From positions 19,826,691 through 19,890,690 of the forward strand of contig JABAKD010000023.1 of assembly GCA_012845835.1 (NCBI GenBank): 64,000 bases of DNA, given 5' to 3'. The stretch is from Undaria pinnatifida. Lineage: Eukaryota > Sar > Phaeophyceae > Laminariales > Alariaceae. The notes beneath the pieces are model-generated. The model saw only the letters and a list, made by a program, of their open reading frames with translations, had not been told where the DNA came from and did no database searches. The position numbers and the translations under genes are program-made. Positions 58,123 through 64,000 of the stretch are shown one piece after another. The first letter of the stretch is position 1. Each line of letters starts with the position of its first letter.

Positions 58123-61100
58123 TCAGCACGTCAAGTCAACAGCAGCCGGCACACCAGGTCCCCCGCCAGACACCTCGGATCCATCTCCGGCTTCCGGTCC
58201 CACGCCCCGGCCCACGTCTTCATTATCGTCGCCGTGGTCGCCACCGCCAATCGCGCCCGTGTCGTGGTCGTTGCTGATGTCGAACACCTCTAGTAAGTCC
58301 TCCTCAGGTCCACCCCCTCCTTCGCCGGGATCCGCGTCCAAAGGTTTTCCTTGGGCATCCGAGTTCAGCTCCTTCCTGGACCATGCTTCGTCTCCCGAGG
58401 GCGTCGAGGGGAAGCAGGCCACCCTTCTCTCAGCTGGAACAGACGACCTTGCCATCAATTAGTCCCAAGCCTTTCTAACCCACTGCGCCAGTAGCCCCCT
58501 GGAGGGAGGCTCCGGGTAACCGCGGTCGTCGCGCTTGATGACCGGCGAAGGCAAGTGCTGATCATACAGTGCGGTCATGTTCGACTTGAACCACTTGTTT
58601 ACAAGCCCGTCACAAAGCTGAACTTTCGGGGCAGCCCTCCGGGGAGGAGGAACAGAGTGGTGTTTGACTTCGCCATCGCCTGTTTGCACGCGGCCGTCTT
58701 ATGGACTGTGTAGCCGTCCCACACCAGCAGCGTCTCGGGCTGACGGAAGCCGGTGAGGGACCCCCCCCCGCCATGGGCGCTGGTTCCACACGTTGGGCAT
58801 CCAAACGTCATTGGACACCCGCTGCGTGTGCCACGCGTTGGGGTCCACGGCGTAGACGACACCTCGAGGGTATAGGGGGCCATTCTTGTCGTTGTAGGCA
58901 AAGAACTCTCGTTCGATGCTATTGGGCGCTGGGGCTTTCCCCTTGACCGTGGGCTTGCCCTTGAAGATGAGAAAGGGCGGAAGCTTGCGGCCGTCCGCCC
59001 TGACCGCGAGCACGGCAGTGATGCGCAATTTCTTTTCTGCCCGACTCTCTGCAAAAATGAACGGGACGAAAGCAGAGCAGGGAGCAGGCGCGTTCGATCA
59101 GGAGGTGCATGGTATTACACGTACTGATAGACACATAACTGTACCGTACCGGTATACCGTACCAGGTACCTGGTACCAGGGAATCGTACTCCAGGTACCA
59201 GTATATAATACCGGTATGCTCCGGTATACCAGTACGTACGTACGGTATACGGTACAGGCAGCAGTGCCGGTATTACCGTATACGACAGAAGTACGGAACC
59301 GATATACGGGAATACCGGTACCCCGTACTACAGCAGTATTGGTACTTAAATCATAATTTATTTCTCAGCGTATCGACTACCGTATTCGGCCTCTCCATGC
59401 CCGTATACTGTGTGGACCTCTACATGCCCGTATACTGCAATACCGGTACTTATTTGCGAGTTCCAAAAAGTTGGTTGATACCGTACCGTATTCAATACTT
59501 AGCATGACAAACTGCTCGATACGGTACGTAGATCGCGTGAGCCCATGCGGGAAATAAATACAACCTCGTAGATATCATACGTACCGGTACGTACGCGGTG
59601 CGTAGTTATTACCGGTAATAGTTGTGTTTATGTCGCAGATACGAAACAATTACCGGTACCTTGGTGGCAGTCGGTACGTTCGCTACGAGTACCGGAATGA
59701 TGCTGGAAAACGGATACATGGTTTGCTGTCGTATGACATGGTGGTATGCCGATACTTGTTGTAAGGGTACAAATAAATACCGTTGCATGCCGGCACGTCG
59801 CCTGTATAAATAAGGTATGTTTAGTCGAGAATGGGCACAAACAGGCCGAACGATGGCCGGAGACCGGTACACCGGAACGTGAGTAATAAAAAATAACTAC
59901 GTAACGGAATTTGTTCTCAGAAGATATATACTTGTACAGTAGGACAAAAATGGTAACACATACGTATACCGGTACCAGCAAGTGTAAGTGTAGTGCGAGG
60001 GGGGCGGGCGGGTGGAAGGGTTGGGTCGGAGACACCGGTAATTTATTTCGGAGACGATGCCGACAAGCACCGATATTATGGGCATAACCAACTGCTGTTG
60101 ATAGTAACTGATTATACCGACAAACAAGGAAACCATGATGTACCGTATGGTACACAGCAGTATACAGCATACAGCAGTACTGTACACAGATCAATACGGT
60201 ACACGAAAAAACAAGCATCATAATATATTGCGTTCAAAGGCGGCATATACCGGTATCATCTTGCTTTTAACATTGCAACTGCTGCTCTGAAATTAAGTGT
60301 ACTCGTATTGTCGTTCGTTGCCTTTTGGAGAGCACAATATAATGAAACAGACAAACGTAACACCCAACACACCGGTAGCATGTCACAAAACGAACACTAT
60401 AACCAACCAGCCACTCCTCTCACCGCCACGATCTTGTCGCCAAGAGGCTCGAACCACACCGGAGTTTCGTCCATGTTGTAGGTGTGCCCAAGAGAGAACT
60501 TTAAAACTCCCTCCCTCGAAAAGCCACCAACAGCAACGCCGGGTCCCGCGACAGATTCACAGCGGCAGGCGCATGGCTTCGAAGCTCCTTCAAATCCTTC
60601 ACTGGGGCAATGCCCGCCCACCCCCGCGGAAGTGCGTGCCTTTTCCGCGTTACAGTCCGGACAGAAAGGCGGCGCTTCGCGAAAAACCTCCGGCACCAGG
60701 CAATCTGCTTGTTGTGGTGTCTTTTGGATTCTTCAAGGTCGTGGGGCGGGGAAATCGGTCCAAAAAACATCGGGTGGAGTTCAACGGCCTTGTTATTTAT
60801 CATAGACGTGGTGGTCACACGGGCCGAGACTTCGTCCGAACGCAGGTCGTTGATCCAGGCCACGACTTGGTGCTCGACCGCGACGTGGGAAGGAACCCTC
60901 CCGGCATTCACCGACAGCTTTTTCATTGCCTTTTTTCCCTTTGGTTGCGGACACCGCCGACGCCTGATGCACCTCTTTTTCATACGTAGAGCGGTTCTGG
61001 ATCCACGCTGCAAGCGTTGCCTTGTCGGGAATTTCCTGCACCCTGGTGGCGTAACTCAAGTCAACAGTGCCTCGGGGGGCCTTCCCATCCCCGCCAACAG

Positions 61101-61572
61101 ACTGCGTACCCGATCGCCTTGAGTTTGAATTCTAACGGATACCGCTTCCGCTTCGGACCACCGTCAAACTCTGGAATTTCGAAGCCGGGCGGCTTCAGCT
61201 CTAGCCTACCATTGATCCTCTTCTTGCCTTTCGTCTTGGGGGGCTCCGACAAAAGGGCTTCCCCGTCGTTGCCCACTGACGGAACCTCAGACCTATTGCC
61301 TGGCGAGTTGGCCGTGGCTGCCTGAGCTTCGGGCGCTTCACCAGTACCAGTACCCGTAGTCGGGGCTTGTGCACGGCGGTAGTAAGAGACATGGTGTCGG
61401 GAGCACCAGCACCGGTACCGGAAAGCGGGCTGATCCCGGAGAAAAACGACGTGATCGTCGCTCGAGGCGCGGCAGCAGCAGGTACCGGTGGGGTTGGGGC
61501 CGCAGACTCGTTCGGATCACTGTGATGGGGCACCGCTGTTGCCTCCATGCTGATGTTCAAACCGGTGCCCAT
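58123..61572 (-). pseudogene. Pogo/Tigger-like (Tc1-mariner) transposase, frameshifted
   Basis: Read on the minus strand, the pieces give a complete pogo-type layout. A Pro/Ala-rich leader is followed by a psq-type HTH (KRKRYPLEFKLKAIGYA, then VQEIPDKATLAAWIQNR) and a CENP-B-like HTH (EHQVVAWINDLRSDE, then WCRRFFAKRRLSVRTVTRK). The DDE domain has NMDETPVWFE (first Asp, near 60470), RITAVLAVRADGRKLPPFLI, LLVWDGYTVHKTAACKQ (second Asp), LFLLPGGLP and LCDGLVNKWFKSNM (third Asp), then QWVRKAWD. All three catalytic Asp are present. Frame changes fall near 61380, at a G-run (61074-61079), near 60500 and at a C-run (58761-58769), plus a stop at 58459. 59052-60410 is foreign. Terminal inverted repeats were not found. 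Confidence 0.8.
59052..60410. other. 1.35-kb insertion or intron in the transposase
   Basis: Separates the first-Asp region from RITAVLAV. It is packed with GTACCGGTA, GGTATACC and GGTACC palindromes and encodes nothing recognisable. On the minus strand it starts near GCG/GTGAGAGG (donor-like) and ends CTGCTTTCGTCCCGTTCATT then TTTGCAG (acceptor-like), so an intron is possible. However, the simplest splice does not restore the frame. Confidence 0.5.
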
Positions 61573-61789
61573 TGCGGGTGAACGGTATCCACCAGACTGT
61601 ACGATAATTTTTTACTTTTGGTACTATTTTCAGGCGTTCCCCGTAGGGCGTGTGGTATTCAACGTACCCCCAGTGATAAAGTGATGGTCGAAAAACGAAA
61701 CAAACAACATATCACCGGGTGTGCTCATGTATGGGGGGGGTGTTATGTAAGGGGGGGGTGCTTTCTTCCGCGTCATACGGTAGGCAATA
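61573..61789. other. Spacer with G-runs
   Basis: 61642-61679 repeats 57103-57139 (GGTATTCAACGTACCCCCAG against AGTATCTAACGTATCCCCGG) in the same orientation. G-runs lie at 61731-61739 and 61751-61759. Confidence 0.4.
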
Positions 61790-62775
61790 CTATGTATGTG
61801 CGCATGGCGTGTCTTCGCTACGCTGCGGCGAGTTCTTTGTGTCGGAGCCCGCCATTTGTCACCCCACCCCACCACATGTTTCTGCTGTGCTGCCGCTGCG
61901 TGCGCATCTTCATAGCATATGCATCGATCGCGCCACTATGGGCGATAATAAAGGGACCTTCGCAATAGTAATTTATACACCAATCAATCCTCACATCTAC
62001 TTCCTCAGAGGCAGTATTTCTAAGAATATACCAAGGGTGATGTTTTGTGTCGGAATTTTTCAGGGCTTTTCACCGGTCATGTCTGGACCCGCCGATTGTG
62101 TCAGGAGGTTCTCAAATCTCGCGAGTCGAGTGGGATCGAGTCAGGGGGTGTTTAAAATCTCACGGGACGGGTCAGGTCGGGTCAGGAGGTTTTCAAAATC
62201 TCGCGGGTTGGGACGGGTTACCCTGACTCCACTTGACCCGTGAAAAGCCCTGGAAATTCTGGCCAACACCACAGATGACAGGCACCAGACAACATGCGGA
62301 CAGCACAACGCTACGTGTACACCCTGCAGCACAGCAGCAATAGGATACATCATGTACGTGCGCGTGGCGTGTCCTCGCTAGGCTGCGGCGAGTTGCTTTT
62401 GTCGGAGCCTGTCATCTGTCACCCCACCATACCGCATATTTCCGTTTTGCTGCCGCTTCGTGAGCGTGCTGATTGGTCGCGTAACTTTGGACGAATGTCG
62501 TACAGGGACCTTTGGAATAGCAATTTAGATGCAAACCAATCCTTCCATTTTAGTCCACAGAGGCAGTTCATTTACGTACATCAACTTTTACGGAGAGTGT
62601 TTGCCAACGTCATAGATGACAACACCAAACAAAATGCGGGCAGAACAACGGTGCGTGTACGACCCCGCCGCCCAGCAGCAGCAGCAGTAGCAGTAGGCAG
62701 TACCATGCGCGCGTGCATCCTCTGTATAATGAGGCGAGTTGCTTTTGTAATAGCCTGTCATGTATTGTCCTCTTG
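61790..62775 (+). repeat. Family M, three diverged tandem units
   Basis: Units near 61790-61925, 62265-62480 and 62600-62775 share GATGACARCACCARACAAMATG, CAGCAGCAG, CGTGTCCTCGCTAGGCTGCG, GCGAGTTGCTTTTGT and TGTCACCCCACC. A hAT-type MITE lies between the first two. Confidence 0.65.
62061..62252. mobile_element. hAT-type MITE, 192 bp
   Basis: Terminal inverted repeats match at 18 of 19 bases: CAGGGCTTTTCACCGGTCA on the left, CAGGGCTTTTCACGGGTCA read from the right. The 8-bp flanks GAATTTTT (62053-62060) and GAAATTCT (62253-62260) agree at six positions, fitting the 8-bp duplication of hAT elements. CAGGG ends are typical of the superfamily. It contains repeated GGGTCAGG words and no ORF. Confidence 0.7.
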
Positions 62776-62888
62776 CTCCCTCATTCTCGATACGTGCTCT
62801 TTACATTATATTCTACAGTAAGCCACATCCCACGCCATCGGTGTTGGTCTGTCGTACCCCCCCGACACGTGCCTCTTCTCGTTTCTAG

Positions 62889-63063
62889 GCGATCCTTAAC
62901 TGAGCTGGAGTTCGAAGCTTGGCCCCGTCCTCGGAATCATACATACGTATCATACAAACGGTCTAAAAATAAAGGTTGTGTGTTGAGAGTTTTCTCAACC
63001 ACAGATCGGCCATGGGCACGTCTATATCGAACACCCAAAAAGTGCCAAAAGCACTGCTATTGA
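62889..63063 (+). CDS. Candidate terminal exon, unknown protein
   Basis: GTGCCTCTTCTCGTTTCTAG (ending 62888) is a strong acceptor. The frame LTELEFEAWPRPRNHTYVSY, KRSKNKGCVLRVFSTTDRPW, ARLYRTPKKCQKHCY runs to TGA at 63061-63063. It is basic, with no domain I recognise and no upstream exon found. Confidence 0.25.
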
Positions 63064-63189
63064 GTACACACAACAAGTACTGAGGTTAAATGCGAAATCG
63101 GTATTTTTTCCGAGCAGGTTTTGTTGGATGTACAAAAGAATGATCATCGCGTCCGGTGGTGATAATAGTGTGTCCTCGCGTCACTCCCC

Positions 63190-63665
63190 TACGCACTTCC
63201 CGGAGGGGAACCTTGTACATACTATGATTTACAGCATCGGTGCCAGCCGAGGCCATTATATATATTGGGGGGGGGGGGGGGATCGTTTCATGCGTAACCA
63301 TAGTCTTAATACTATAGACTCTCGGTATCCGTACAATGCCGGGACGGAGCACGTCGGGTTTTCACCGACCAGGCAGATATCATGTTCACAAAGCGCGAAG
63401 CGCTGTGAAGTGTTCGGCGAGTCGCAAGACGGGTGGGTTGCGACTTACTAAGAACTATTGGAGGTGGACTTCGGCACCTTGTGCGTACTTTCTGCATGTG
63501 GATGACAGCTCCGAATTAATTATTTTTTATTGCGGTGTGATCATTTCCAGAGACAACAATATGGGGATACTGGGTAACTGCTCCCTGGGTGATGCACTAT
63601 ATACACTCTACGTTACATCATCCCGCTTGCACAGAGTGAAGGCTCTTCACTCCGCACAATAGATA
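63190..63665 (+). repeat. Family A repeat, copy 6
   Basis: The preceding unit tail (ACAGCATCGGTGCCAGCCGA), a G-run of 15 (63267-63281), then the unit head to GCACAATAGATAC. The most diverged copy. A short TA run follows at 63667-63682; the last 320 bp of the window show nothing else. Confidence 0.7.
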
Positions 63666-64000
63666 CATATATATATATATAAAATCATTCTTGGGGGGCG
63701 GCTCCGACGCCCCTCGACCTGCTGTGTCCGTTCCGCACATCGACGTGAACGCGGACGGATGCCGAGCGAGACAAGCGAGAAGTTGCAAAAATACCGCATG
63801 TCGAGGAGGAATTTCGGAGACTTTGGTTAAATCTTAATGTCTGCAGCACCTGGATGATGTACAAAATTGGCATCATTTCCCAACGGTACCAGGTACTTGA
63901 AAATGTTTGGAATTTTGCGGTGGCATACTCTCGAGCGTTGGTTTCTTTGCTGTACTTTTTTACTAGTTCGTTTGGTTTCTTTCTCAGCCTTTATTGTTTT

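Noticed and set aside
57103-61679. 4.5-kb LTR element bounded by the direct repeat at 57103-57139 and 61642-61679
   Set aside because: The repeat is only about 37 bp and its flanks differ; too short for LTRs and not inverted, as the pogo-like transposase would need.

Overview
The window looks like repeat-dominated nuclear DNA of a eukaryote. There are no operons, Shine-Dalgarno starts or dense coding. Instead there are retrotransposons of three kinds (Ty3-like LTR, Copia-like LTR, LINE), DNA-transposon relics, satellites, minisatellites, CAG/CTG- and GTT-rich simple repeats, and a few short reading frames bounded by good splice signals. A chromodomain Ty3 element, a pogo-type DDE transposase, a Copia-type zinc-knuckle Gag and frequent CAG/CTG triplets in non-coding DNA would fit a stramenopile such as a brown alga. 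That placement is inference; no host gene here fixes it.

Layout. 1-1780: edge of repeat family A, two relics of a recurring C-terminal exon (family X), GTT microsatellite, tandem duplications. 1781-8919: Ty3-like LTR retrotransposon with LTRs about 85% identical by eye; every enzyme domain is recognisable, but each has lost a catalytic residue. 8920-9690: GC-rich block with a perfect 30-bp palindrome. 9694-18525: repeat modules D, E and B, each present twice in shuffled order, around TAACG-rich DNA; LINE K 3' end at 12.3 kb, minisatellite F at 14.1 kb, a family A insertion inside B at 16 kb. 20.1-26.5 kb: two arrays of a roughly 175-bp satellite around a block of modules H, J, G and CTG/CAG inverted repeats. 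26.8-28.5 kb: duplicated P/Q modules. 28.45-32.69 kb: gutted Copia-like element whose gag holds a Tc1/mariner-like inverted-repeat element. 32.7-38.2 kb: further tandem and dispersed repeats and a tRNA-like relic. 38.4-41.1 kb: decayed LINE K. 41.4-43.0 kb: GCACAGCACC minisatellite and F copy 2. 43.7-47.8 kb: LINE L on the minus strand, nearly complete. 47.8-51.3 kb: a BED-finger-like candidate exon, AT-rich DNA, F copy 3 and a candidate terminal exon. 52.2-57.1 kb: families N, K, A and M, and the best copy of exon X at 55.3 kb. 57.5-61.6 kb: minus-strand pogo-like transposase pseudogene split by 1.35 kb rich in TACCGGTA. 61.8-63.7 kb: family M repeats with an embedded hAT-type MITE, a candidate terminal exon, and family A.

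How the parts relate. Most of the sequence is an archive of insertions, several visibly nested: A in B, a Tc1-like element in Copia gag, a hAT MITE in M. The material that may be new is the X exon family, the dyad-symmetric minisatellite F, the tandem/permuted family A with G-tracts at its unit junctions, and the D/E/B module mosaic. Coordinates of dispersed repeats were set by eye and may be off by tens of bases at their edges.
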